Source of the DNA: Cenococcum geophilum 1.58
Taxonomy: Eukaryota; Ascomycota; Dothideomycetes; Gloniales; Gloniaceae
Length of the DNA stretch: 64,000 bases
Direction: 5' to 3'
Assembly: GCA_001692895.1 (NCBI GenBank)
Contig: KV748197.1
Location: 439,813 to 503,812 of the forward strand
Both the position numbers and the translations under genes were made by a program. Below are positions 22,786-32,900 of the stretch, one piece after another (position 1 is the first letter of the stretch; the number at the start of each line of letters is the position of its first letter). The notes beneath the pieces were generated by a model. The model was given only the letters and a program-made list of their open reading frames with translations, did no database searches and was not told the origin of the DNA.

Positions 22786-23275
22786 AGGTAGGCGATGCAG
22801 ACAGGTAGACAATGCAGACAGGTAGACGATGCAGACAGGTAGGCGATGTAGACAGGTAGGCGATGTAGACAGGTAGGTGATGCAGACAGGTAGGTGATGT
22901 AGATAGGTAGACGATGCAGACCGGTAGACGATGTAGATAGGTAGGCGATGTAGACAGGTAAACGATGCAGACAGGTAGGTGATATAGATAGGTAGGTGAT
23001 GCAGATAGGTAGGTGATGCAGACAGGTAGGTGATGCAGATAGGTAAATGATATAGACAGGTAGACGATACAGACAGGTAGACGATGTAGATAGGTAGGCG
23101 ATGTAGACAGGTAGGTAATGCAGATAGGTAGGTAATGTAGATAGGTAGACGATGCAGATAGGTAGATAATGCAGACAGGTAGGCGATGTAGATAGGTAGG
23201 TAATACAGACAGGTAGGTGATGTAGATAGGTAGGTAATGTAGATAGGTAGACGATGTAGATAGGTAGCAGATGTA
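22774..23275. repeat. 17-bp minisatellite, about 29 copies
   Basis: The unit gatgcagacaggtaggc varies mainly by transitions (gatgtagataggtagac and similar). Because 17 is not a multiple of 3, the 192- and 170-residue minus-strand frames repeat every 17 residues; they are artefacts, not genes. Confidence 0.95.
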
Positions 23276-23375
23276 GACATAATAGATTATATAAAGAAGT
23301 GTATACAATTTATCTTGCTAGCTTTATAAACGGCTTTAAAGTAGCCTTTATTATCTAAAATTATAAGTTATATAG

Positions 23376-23440
23376 GTTGCGCAGGTTGCGTAGGTTGCGT
23401 AGGTTACGTAGGCTATGCGCAGGCTGCGCGCAGGCTGCGT
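23376..23440. repeat. 9-10 bp tandem repeat (ggttgcgta / ggctgcgcgca)
   Basis: Short GC-rich tandem units, drifting from ggttgcgta to ggctgcgcgca. A related inverted run (cctacgcatagcctgcgtag) occurs at 43293-43312. Confidence 0.8.
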
Positions 23441-23928
23441 ATTAAATGAACTCGACATAGGCTGGTTTATCAAGTTAGTCAATGCCCTTAATAGCCCGCC
23501 AACGACGCCAACTTCTAGCAGCTGAGGTCATTTACAAGGGACAATATTTTGCCAATGTAACTATATAACTGTTTAATTTTTTAACCCTTCCCTATATATC
23601 TTACCCGATATAATTATTTAGGCCACCGCTATAAGGCCTAGTAATACCCCCTTTTCGTTAAAGTTATAGATAATATTTAAATACTTAACTTAATATTGCT
23701 TAAGTATAGTATGGAAGAACCTAAACTAATTATATATAACTACTAGATCGCCATTTTAAGCTCTCTAGTAGTTAAGCTAATAACTTAGTATAGTGCTAAG
23801 ACCGTAGTATTGAATAAATCTTTACCTCTAATGCTTACCTATAATACGGCCTTCGCTTAAAAGGGAATAAGCTATTTCTAAAAGTATATAAGCCTTTAAC
23901 GGAAGGTCCTAGGATTTATATTTATATG
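23441..23928. other. Unassigned spacer
   Basis: About 490 bp between the minisatellites and the tyrosine-recombinase retrotransposon. I see no gene, repeat or family match. Confidence 0.4.
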
Positions 23929-24031
23929 GACATGTCTATGTGGCTAAGCGAGCACTGCAGCAGCACCCCTGCATCTTAGCAACACTAACATTATTAACAT
24001 TTACAAAATTGAGCCTTNCTTGCTTGCTTTC
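23929..24031 (+). repeat. Split direct repeat A1 (left end)
   Basis: 103 bp, gacatgtctatgtggctaag through gcttgctttc, matching A2 at 28342-28444 with differences that are almost all transitions. One N at 24018. Confidence 0.92.
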
Positions 24032-24149
24032 TATATTAGTCTTATTTAAGAGCTAATGCCTTATTTACTTAATTTCTAATAATTAATTGTTGCTGTTAAT
24101 AACTTAATAACCTATACGCTCGTCTAAACCTTCGCGAATTATCTATAAA

Positions 24150-25330
24150 AACCTTAAAAACTTAACTAATGACGATACACTTGACGAGCTAAACTCCTTA
24201 GAGGTTACCTACTAGTCTCCCTTACCTTCCCCTATACCTTTAGGCGATACGCCAGCGTTACAGTCTCCATTCTCTATAATGGCGCCTCTCTCCACGGCTT
24301 AACGCGAGACTTTAGCCGCTAAAAAAGCCGAAGAACGGCTCTAGTAACTACATAAGGAGGACCTAAGGATTAGAAGAGCTTAGGTAAAGAAGGTTAAGGA
24401 CTAAGCAACTAACTAGAAAATAAGACTTCTTTAGGAATAGGAGGACTGTACCAAAATATTACGCGTCTAAAAAGAATAGGAAGATTAGGCGACTAAACTC
24501 TATATATTAAGCCTCACTATAGTAACAGCGAGATTAGCTACGGTAGTATTATCCTTAACCCCAATTAATAAACTAGGTGAGTTGCTCCCATCTATAGCTA
24601 ATATCCTAAATACCCTCCTTCCTAGCGTCCCGAATAAAGAGATATTTAAGGTATTTTAGGGTACTTTCTTACCTAATAACCTCTCTTGCCTCTAGATACA
24701 CTAGCTCTAGTCTAAGCCTTAGAATGATATCCTTATTATTAATAGCGTCCTTTCTATAAGACCGAAAGAAGGGATAATAAAGGACTACCCGTCCGTTGAA
24801 GTGTAGGTAGAGGGCTTCCTTAACTATATAATGATTTTAATTATTATATATAAGAATCTTTTGGTAGATCTTATTCCCTAAATACTTGCCTTCTATAATT
24901 AAGTTATCTAGCTATCTACTACCTACTAAATTGCTTCCTTAATGACTATGGCCTTAGAGCACTACTCTATAGTTATTTAAAAGAACTAGTTAAAGCTAGC
25001 TAACTAGAAGATCTCTAGTAATTTCCTAGATATTTATTATAATCCTAGTACTTATAAATCCGCATTTATCTTAAAACGCGCGTAAGCAAGCACTAATATC
25101 TTAAGGACCTGTTATAGCTTTAATAGAGGGAAGTATAACCTAGGTAAGAATTGTAAGTTCCTATATACCTATAGCAAGTATAGTAGCCTATATGCTACGA
25201 GGAATTATAAGTAGCAATTACTAGAGGAAAGTGTTAATAAGGAAAAGGAAGAGGAGGAAGAGGATTTTATTAAGCTATACCTATACTCCGCCGAAACCGT
25301 GCTCTACCCTTATAGTATGGGTAGGCTAAA
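24150..25330 (+). pseudogene. YR retrotransposon Gag remnant
   Basis: A presumed RNA-binding structural protein. The clearest part is a C-terminal cysteine-rich segment at about 25110-25210, read as CYSFNRGKYNLGKNCKFLY then TYSKYSSLYATRNY. If the Tyr residues are restored in thought to Cys/His this fits a CCCH finger (C-x7-C-x5-C-x3-H) followed by a C-x2-C-x3-H knuckle; TGT-to-TAT and CAC-to-TAC are RIP-type changes. An acidic stretch (NKEKEEEEDF) follows. The start codon is not identifiable. Confidence 0.7.
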
Positions 25331-25419
25331 TACTATACCATCATTTTTAGTCTTTCTGCCCTCCTCTCCTCTACAGGACTCTCCCTCCCCCTTAATTATT
25401 TAAGCGTGGGGGCGTTATC

Positions 25420-26930
25420 TATCCCTATACCCTAGTAACCTCTAACGCAATATTATTGGTATCTTAAAGTTTAAATACTAGATTAGGGCAGACCTAGAAA
25501 TTAAGCTCCTCTCCTAAAAAAACTAAGCCTTAATAGCCGCAAATACAGTCCTAATTTTAGAGAAGATTAGCGCCGATCTAGACATAGGTAGGATTATAAT
25601 AGTAACGTCTCCCATTATGTCCTTATTACTAGGTTTAGTACCTAAAGCGAATAGAGGATAGCGCTGTATTTATAACTTATCCTTATTATCTAGCCAATCT
25701 ATTAATAACTTAATCCCTATAGCATTCGCCACACTATAATATTTAATAGTTAATTAGGTTCTCTAACACGTTATATATATAGGCCGTAGTTATATAATTA
25801 TTAAGAGGGATATTAAGGACGCCTTTTAAAACATCCTACTTTTTATTAAAGCTTAACGCCTTATAGGGTTCTCCTAGAAGGGTATAGTATATTTTAAACA
25901 TTGCCTCTTATTCGGCCTTTAAACTGCACCCTTTTTATTTAATCTTTTTACGGAGGGATTCTACTAGATACTTATCCAATATATCCTAAACGCCGCCTTA
26001 GAGCACTATCTAGATAACTTTATCTTTATACTCTCTAACGCTTCTATCCTCTCTTAATTATTTAGTGTATATAACTAATTAAGTAACAAATTAGGCATCC
26101 TATAAAATAAATTAAAGAATATTAAAGGCACTATAGCTAAAGTCCTAGGTTATATTATAGATACTCTAAAGTCTAAGCTGCGTCTTTCTCCTTTAAAACA
26201 GGCCACTATAATTAAGGAGATTAATAAAGCGTTAAGTGGTAAATCCCTAATGCTGGTTTAAAGTTAAAAACTAGCTAGTAAACTCGCTTAGAGCGCCCAG
26301 GTAATTAGGCTTAGGCATTTATATAACTACTCTATCTAGAAGTTTATCTCTACTTTTATAAAGGTAGGTAGTTATCCTTACTAACGGCTAATAGCTAAAC
26401 TTCGCCAAAACTTATTATGGTGGAGGGATGCTCTTACCCTTTTAAATAGTATCCTCTTCTTTAACAATACGGATCAAAAATAATTCTATCTCTTCTTAGA
26501 CGTATCCGGGATTCTTAGTTATAGGGCCTTCTTCTTCCTTAAGAATTCTTAAGGGACAACATAGCCGCCCTATTTGGTATCTCTACCCTAAGATAATTCT
26601 TTAAGCTGCTACCCTAATACAGAACACCGCCTTGCCCTAATTAATAAGCGGGAGGTCCGAGCAATTATAACCTCGTTCTAGCTCTAGGCAATATAATAGG
26701 AGTATAGCTTAGTCTATATCTATATGGATAATATAGTAGTACTCTTAGGATTCTAGAATACGGTGGTAAAAGGACTAGGTAATTACCCGCTCCATAAGAT
26801 CCTCTAACTAGCTACAGCCTACGATATTATACTCTATATAGAGTAGGTTTCCTCTACAGAAAATAGGCTAGCTAATACTCTATCTCGTTTTAATCGCGAT
26901 AGGGTGTTATTACTATACCCGTATTAGGAT
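25420..26930 (+). pseudogene. YR retrotransposon reverse transcriptase / RNase H remnant
   Basis: RT motifs in order: RDIKDAFQNILL near 25810 (first catalytic Asp), FKHCLLFGLQTAPFLFNLFT near 25895-25950, and LEHYLDNFIFIL near 26005-26035, where the YLDD box reads YLDN. RNase H follows at about 26480-26900 (FYLFLDVSGILSYRAFFF, VYIYMDNIVVLLGFQN). This RT/RNase H style is that of DIRS-like elements, not of LTR or LINE elements. Stops fall mainly at Gln/Trp positions. Confidence 0.85.
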
Positions 26931-27389
26931 ACTTCTAATTTACTATTACTATACACTTCTTTATTATATTTAATTTAATGCCGAAATAGGAGACCTAGTC
27001 CCTTTTAAAAACCCCCTACCTAATTTCTAGATTAAGGTAAAAGCCCCCTTAGAATACTTCGGCCAACTATTATAGCACGGCCTCTCCAATAGAACGAGAG
27101 ATTTATACCATCCCGTAATTAAGAGTTAGGAGGGCTACTGCGACCTTTATAAAGCGGTAAAGTACTTAGCGCCCCTTTACCACCTAGGAGAATGAATTAC
27201 CTAACGGATCTTTAGTAATGCTAGTCCAGGAATAAGCCGTATTAAGCCTACTATAGTTAGAGCCTATATCTCCGCAATTTAATCCTACTATATTAACGCT
27301 AATTATAACACCTCCGTCTTTAATAATTCTATTATTAAGAGGATCCTAGACGGTGTAACATCTATAAATCCCTCTATTATAGCTAAAAG

Positions 27390-28060
27390 ATTACCAATTA
27401 CTAAAGATATTCTTACCTAATTAGTTACTCTAAATACCCAATCCGTTAAGGATCTTAACTTTAACGCCGCCGTCACCACGGCCTTTGCGGGATTCCTTTA
27501 TCTAGGCGAGATTACCTACACTAAGGCTTAAAAAGATAGCTACGCCTTCTTTACTATAAAATATACTAGAAACAATATAACGCTAGTAGAGGACTATATA
27601 ATATTACGTCTAAAGCGTAGTAAAACGGACGTTAATTACTAAGGAGTCTTAATTATAATTGCCGCTTTAGGGTAACCTAAATGCGCAGTTCGAGCTATAA
27701 AACACCTATTTAAAAATAACCCCTAACCTAGAAACGCCCCTCTCTTTCGCTTTAAGAGATCGGCCTTTATAAGTTACGTGGTTAGGAATAAGCTAAAGTA
27801 CAGAGTTACCGCTCTTGGCCTCTACTCTAAGCTCTATAACAGACACTTGTTTTAGAAAGGTACTACTTAATACGCTTAAGACAACAGTTTTATAGACGGC
27901 TAAATATAGTAATTAGGCCGGTGGTCCTCACAAGCGTTTTAGCTTTACTATTTATTATCCCTAAAAGACCTATTCCGGCTAAGTATAAACTTCCAATATA
28001 GAACGCTAATACCGTTCTTATTGTCACTCGCCCTAAATATAATAGGCGAAGGTATTTAGG
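27390..28060 (+). pseudogene. YR retrotransposon tyrosine recombinase remnant
   Basis: A phage-integrase-family recombinase that would integrate the circular DNA copy. Visible blocks are AFAGFLYLGEITYTKA at 27478-27525 (the first catalytic Arg of the usual F-L-R-L-G-E reads Tyr), LKRSKTDVNY near 27610, NRHLF.KGTT at 27838-27866 (His kept, the Arg of HxxR is now a TAG stop), LGRWSSQAF at 27913-27942, and the terminal Tyr pair LYY at 27943-27954. So the H, W and Y positions survive and both catalytic Arg are lost. An N-terminal part extends upstream to about 27000 but is poorly readable. Confidence 0.85.
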
Positions 28061-28193
28061 CACAACGGCGTGTAGAAATGCCTATTTTGGCACTCTAATA
28101 CATTAACTTAAATCTCTTCTTTCCCCCCCTTTTTTATTTTTTATTTTTTCTTCCCCCTACTCTACCTTGTGTGGTACAGGCGCTGCGCTTCTA

Positions 28194-28342
28194 GGTCTAT
28201 AGGCATCACGTTTAGTTAAGGCAGGGCAATCCCCTACAAATGGCCTTATGAATATACCCATTCTCAATTAATGCCTTTAAGCCCGTACCCACCAATTAGA
28301 TTAATTAATCCTCTTCTTCGTAAGCATGTAAATAATAGATAG
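28194..28342 (+). repeat. Split direct repeat B1
   Basis: 149 bp from ggtctataggcatcacg to aataatagatag, matching B2 (28523-28671). The differences are transitions. Confidence 0.93.
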
Positions 28343-28444
28343 ATATATCTATATGGCTAAGCAAGCACTATAGCAGCACCCCTGCATCTTAGCAACACTA
28401 ACATCATTAGCATTTACAAAATTGAGCCTTGCTTGCTTGCTTTC
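28342..28444 (+). repeat. Split direct repeat A2
   Basis: 103 bp matching A1 (23929-24031), directly abutting B1. Confidence 0.93.
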
Positions 28445-28522
28445 CCTCCTACCTATACCTTTTTCTTTAGTTGTATATTTTGGGCTTTATAAATAGATAC
28501 TGTAGCGATATACTTGCGCACG

Positions 28523-28671
28523 GGTCTATAGGCATCACGTTTAGTCAAGGCAGGGCAATCCCCTATAAATGGCCTTGCGAATATACCCATTCTTAATTGA
28601 TGCCTTTAAGCCCGTACCCACCAATTAGATTAATTAATCCTCTTCTTCGCAAGCGTGTAAATAATAGACAG
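28523..28671 (+). repeat. Split direct repeat B2 (right end)
   Basis: 149 bp matching B1. It marks the right end of the element. Confidence 0.93.
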
Positions 28672-29246
28672 CTATTTAATAATTTACTATTTTTATAAAG
28701 AATATAATAAACCTAGGTAAGCTTTATATTGTAGGAAATAGCTAGTAAAACGATATCTAACAATAGATTGGGTGCTCTATATACGCTAAAGGCCTTATAA
28801 ATCGACGGCTTAATACTAGAAGAAAGATATTATATAATATTTTATATAGTAGTTTTGGCTTCACGAGAGGGCAAGGATTAATTTGGCATCGTGTAATATG
28901 CTAAGGCTTTTTGATTTTGGTGTAATTTGCTATGAAATTAGAAATGGTAGGCATTTCCATATATGGCTCGCTTCGTGGGGTGGCTCGCTTCCTGGTCAGC
29001 TACGTTACGCTATCAGCTAGCTGTGCCGGTCGGGAAATTAGTATAAACTTTATGGTATTTTATTGCGAATTTTTGGTAGCACCTCTCTATAATATTACCT
29101 AATTAAATTTTAGCCCTAATTTACCTAATATAGTATTTAAATATAGTTAAATTCGTCCTATATACCTATAGAGGCTTAAAAAGGTAAGTAGAATAATTGC
29201 ATTAGGAAAATATTCGCAGGCTAGGGTTTAAACTACCCATTAAGTG
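28672..29246. other. Unassigned spacer holding the right inverted-repeat arm
   Basis: No gene seen. It holds the arm at 28959-28989 and, at 29205-29220, a 16-bp sequence identical to 20621-20636. Confidence 0.4.
28959..28989 (-). repeat. Right arm of long-distance 31-bp inverted repeat
   Basis: Begins atatatggctcgcttcgtgg; reverse complement of 19570-19600 with one mismatch. Confidence 0.8.
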
Positions 29247-29258
29247 AAAATCAAATGC
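29247..29258. repeat. Left target-site duplication of the ORF1-only retroposon
   Basis: aaaatcaaatgc, repeated exactly at 43193-43204 after the A-rich tail. Confidence 0.85.
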
Positions 29259-29657
29259 AATTAAATCCTCAACCTTTACCGCACCTACAACCTTACCAAA
29301 AGGTAGCGCCACACTCCAAAACTTACGCATACCCATCTTACCATCAAAAACAATCGATTTTCCAACTTTTAAGACCTAATTCCTACTACCTAGCGAGCTA
29401 AAGGTGGATTTATTTATCGTTTTACCCCCTTTTCCCAACAGAAAAATTTCTCTAAGGGTGGCCCTAGCTTATAAGCGAGGCACGGACAGGAATACTAAAA
29501 CTACTACCACTACCACCAATACCAAAACTGCAAATAGGAGCTAGTTTTTCTACTACCTTTTAGCCTAATCTCCCCAGAAATCTTCTAGTAGGATTAGTAA
29601 GGAAAAAGGGTATAAGGATAGTAAAAACTAGGGAACCCTCTTATAAGATGCTAAAGC

Positions 29658-29842
29658 TGTCAGAAAGTTCATATAGAGCTATTCATTGATAAAATGGGTT
29701 AATTGATTGATAATCTTAATTATATCTTTATCGTTGATTGACCTAAGGTCCCTAGGCTTAGACGAAGATATTTATAATACACGTGACCCGTGCACGTAAC
29801 CCGTGCACGTCCTACGCTATAGAGAATATAGATTATCTAATA
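29658..29842 (-). repeat. 3' LTR of copia 1
   Basis: tgtcagaaagttc to attatctaata; the terminal CA has become TA. It contains a repeated acccgtgcacgt motif. Confidence 0.96.
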
Positions 29843-29999
29843 CACCCCCTTAGCTTTAACCTGGTTGAGGACGAAGCTAACCACCTTCTTATATCCGTTA
29901 GTGCGTTAATTAAACTGTAATCTCATCTAAATCCTTCCGTCTCGCTTTAATATTTCCCCTTAGGTCCTCTAATTGCTTCTCCTTATTTAGCCGCTTCTT

Positions 30000-32900
30000 A
30001 ATATCCACTATTCCGATTATATTAATAAAGCTCTTAAACCTCTACTTAGGCAGGGCCTTCGTAAGTCCATCGGCAATTATCTCCTTTATTACTTTCTATT
30101 AAAATAGCACTCGTTTTATTACGTATTCTTAACGTAACTAGTATTAATAGATGTTGACGTATTGGAGCTTTGTAATTAGCTTTACTGTATCTTCTATAAT
30201 TAGTTAGAGTGTCTAGATATTATTACAGTTAATAATTAAGGGCTCGTTTAGCCTTAACGTTATTACTTTAAGCAGCCTACTAATAAAGATAGCTTCCTTT
30301 GCTGTCTGTAATAGGGCTAATAGCTTGGCTTCTATACTTAACGTTATAACCGTACCCTACTTATTTGCTCTTTAGGCGATCGGCCCCCTAAATAGCTTTA
30401 TAATATATCCTTATAAGCTCTTTCTATTAATGGAGTTATCCGCGAATAATACGTCGCTAGCATAGATAAATAATTGCGCTTTACTTCTACCGTCTCCGTT
30501 GTCTTGTCCTTAGTCGTGTATTCCTTTATCTTTCCCTTTACCGTTTATTTCTTCCTTATCTCCTCTATAGTAGATTGCTCTGCTCCTTGTGCTATATAAG
30601 TACTAAATAACTCTATCTGCCGCTTAATAGTGCTTTTAGCTTAGGTCCTAATTAAACCTTACTAGCTATAATACTGCAAAGGCAATATCCGGACGCGTTA
30701 TAGTAGCTATATAGAGTACTAAACCCAGTTTTCTCTAATATAGTATTGTAGGAGCTGGTAGGGATATAAGACGGACTAATAGGTCTATATTAGGGGACGG
30801 ATGCGTTAAACGGATCATATAGTAATCGGTAGAGAGGAGTTCCGATTCTACTATAGGAGTATTTAAAAGACGCCCTCTAAGATCTATCTTATACTAGTTA
30901 GCTATCTTCTTAATATAGGCTTCCTAGGATAGCTATAGGAGCCTCTAGCTATAATTGCGTAGCACGTGAATTCCTAGGAACTATTTTAGCTCGTTAAGGG
31001 TACTTATCTAGTATTTCTTACTCAGCTCCTTAATTACTTTTTAAGCTTTCTTCTTATCTGTCTTTTAGTAGTAGAAGACAATATCGTTAACGTAGAAGAA
31101 GATAACTATTTTACCTTTTAGCATAATATACAGCTCCTAGGGTACTTCTTTAAAACCCAATTTGTTTAATAAGCTCGTGAGATTCTTTTGCTATAATAGT
31201 AGTGATCGTTATAGTCTGTATAGGGCTTTTCTTAAGCACAGTACTTTATCTATCTTTTCTTTATTAAACCCTAGCGGTAGCTTTATATAGACGACCTTAT
31301 TAAGATCGCAATGGATAAACGCATTAACTGTATCTATCTGTGTCGTCTCTAGGTTAAATTTTGCAGTAATCACTATAAGGGTTCGGAAGGTTGTACTAGC
31401 TAATGTAGTAGCTCTCGTAGGTAGGTCTCCTAGGACCTATTAATTTCCGCAGACTACTAAGCGTGCCTTATATTTCTAGAGAAATCTATACTTATCCGTC
31501 TTATAAACGAATACCTATATTAAGCTAAGGACCTACTATCCCTTTACGTGCTTCTTATCTGTTTCTTAAAACGACCTTATTTAATAATGAGATTGGAGAT
31601 AGGCTCGTTAAGCCTCTTAAAACTAATCTTCAAGAGGATGTATATTAAGGTCCTAAATTAACTAGGGTGGCGGAGGTAGGTTCTTCCTATATAATTTAAC
31701 ATTGCGTATTCTACCTAATTTTAGCTTGCTATTATTAAGTTAACTATTAAGGTTAAACTTCCTTCCTACTAAGAAGGCGCCGTAATAGGCTAATGTAATC
31801 CTTTTAGTAATAAAGTCTTTAAACCTATTATTACTGGCTTCCTTAAATAAGTCTTTAACTAAGTTATTAGACACCCCCTAAGTGTTAAACGCATCTCCTA
31901 CTTGATGAGCGACGTTTTAATTAGTACCTTATATATCTAACTTTGTAGAATACTTAATGTAAAAGGCACATAGAGATTCTTTATCTTCTTCTATTAGAGG
32001 TGGTGTATAGTATATATCTTTAAGACCTCTTATAAGCTCGAGATCTGCTAACTTATTAAAGGTTCGCACTGGCTCATTAACGTTATTATTGTCTTCCTCT
32101 TAAATTAACGGTTTAAATATTTTTTTATCGTCTTCTAAAAGGACCTTATTCTTAGTTAAGGTATTAAGGAGTTGAATCTTCTTAATTAGCGTGTCTAATT
32201 TAGCGTGTAGGTCCTTTAAGATGTCCGATCGCTTGCCGTTAAAGAACATCTTCTTATTAAAGATGACGTCCCTAGTAGAGATAACTATACCTTTATATGG
32301 GATCCAGATCCTATAGATATTGGTAGAGTTATAACCAATAAGGTAGCCGATATAGGCTCGCGGATCTAGCTTGCTTAGCCTTTTCTTCTTTAGCTAGGCG
32401 TCCGACGTTATTGCGTACACCCTACAGCCGTAGGCTTTTAGGTGCGCCAGTTGCGGCTTTCTTAATCTCCTATTAGCTAGGAAGGTATAGAACCTCTTAT
32501 ATAGCGATATCTAACTATTGCTTTCCCGTAGCGTTTAATCTTAAAGGTAGACTATATAGTCAACTACCTCGTTTTATAGGTCGTGTGGTAAATTAGCTGC
32601 AATTCTTATTACTTATACTCTTTTAATAATTACACCCCCTAAGCGTTTAGCGGTACCGTTTTAAGCTTAAGTATATAGCGCCAAAGGCTTAAATATAATC
32701 CCTTAAGTCTATAGCTATTTAAGGGTTCTTCTTCTCCCTAGCTTATTATCTAATCTAATAGTATTAACTTTAAGGTTATACCTTAGACGAATCTATTAGA
32801 TGAAATCTTTAAGCACTTATAGTGTCTCCTTTTCTTTACTATACGTTATTATAAAATACGGGAAGGTTCTTTTTAAGAAGGTGTTATAGATAAATATAAC

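Larger units (their letters stand above)
23929..28671 (+). mobile_element. Tyrosine-recombinase retrotransposon (DIRS order, Ngaro/PAT-like split direct repeats)
   Basis: A 4.74-kb plus-strand element with Gag, RT/RNase H and a tyrosine recombinase in place of an integrase. Its ends are split direct repeats: A1 (23929-24031), ORFs, B1 (28194-28342), A2 (28342-28444), B2 (28523-28671). B1 and A2 abut, and a 78-bp spacer separates A2 from B2. This arrangement is known from PAT, Kangaroo and Ngaro elements, which replicate through a circular intermediate and integrate by site-specific recombination. No TSD is visible, as expected. All ORFs are RIP-damaged. Confidence 0.9.

Noticed and set aside
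22774..23275. Possible CRISPR array
   Set aside because: Units are contiguous 17-bp tandem repeats without spacers, and the context is eukaryotic.
22730..23308. 192- and 170-residue overlapping open frames, minus strand
   Set aside because: The 17-bp array stays open in several frames because its unit lacks stops; the protein repeats every 17 residues.
19570..28989. Naming the inverted-repeat pair as a specific transposon superfamily
   Set aside because: No transposase could be recognised inside and no TSD is evident, so a family name would be a guess.
29205..29240. Possible tRNA-derived T-arm (gggtttaaac)
   Set aside because: Stem arms do not pair and no anticodon arm follows; no tRNA gene is supported anywhere in the window.
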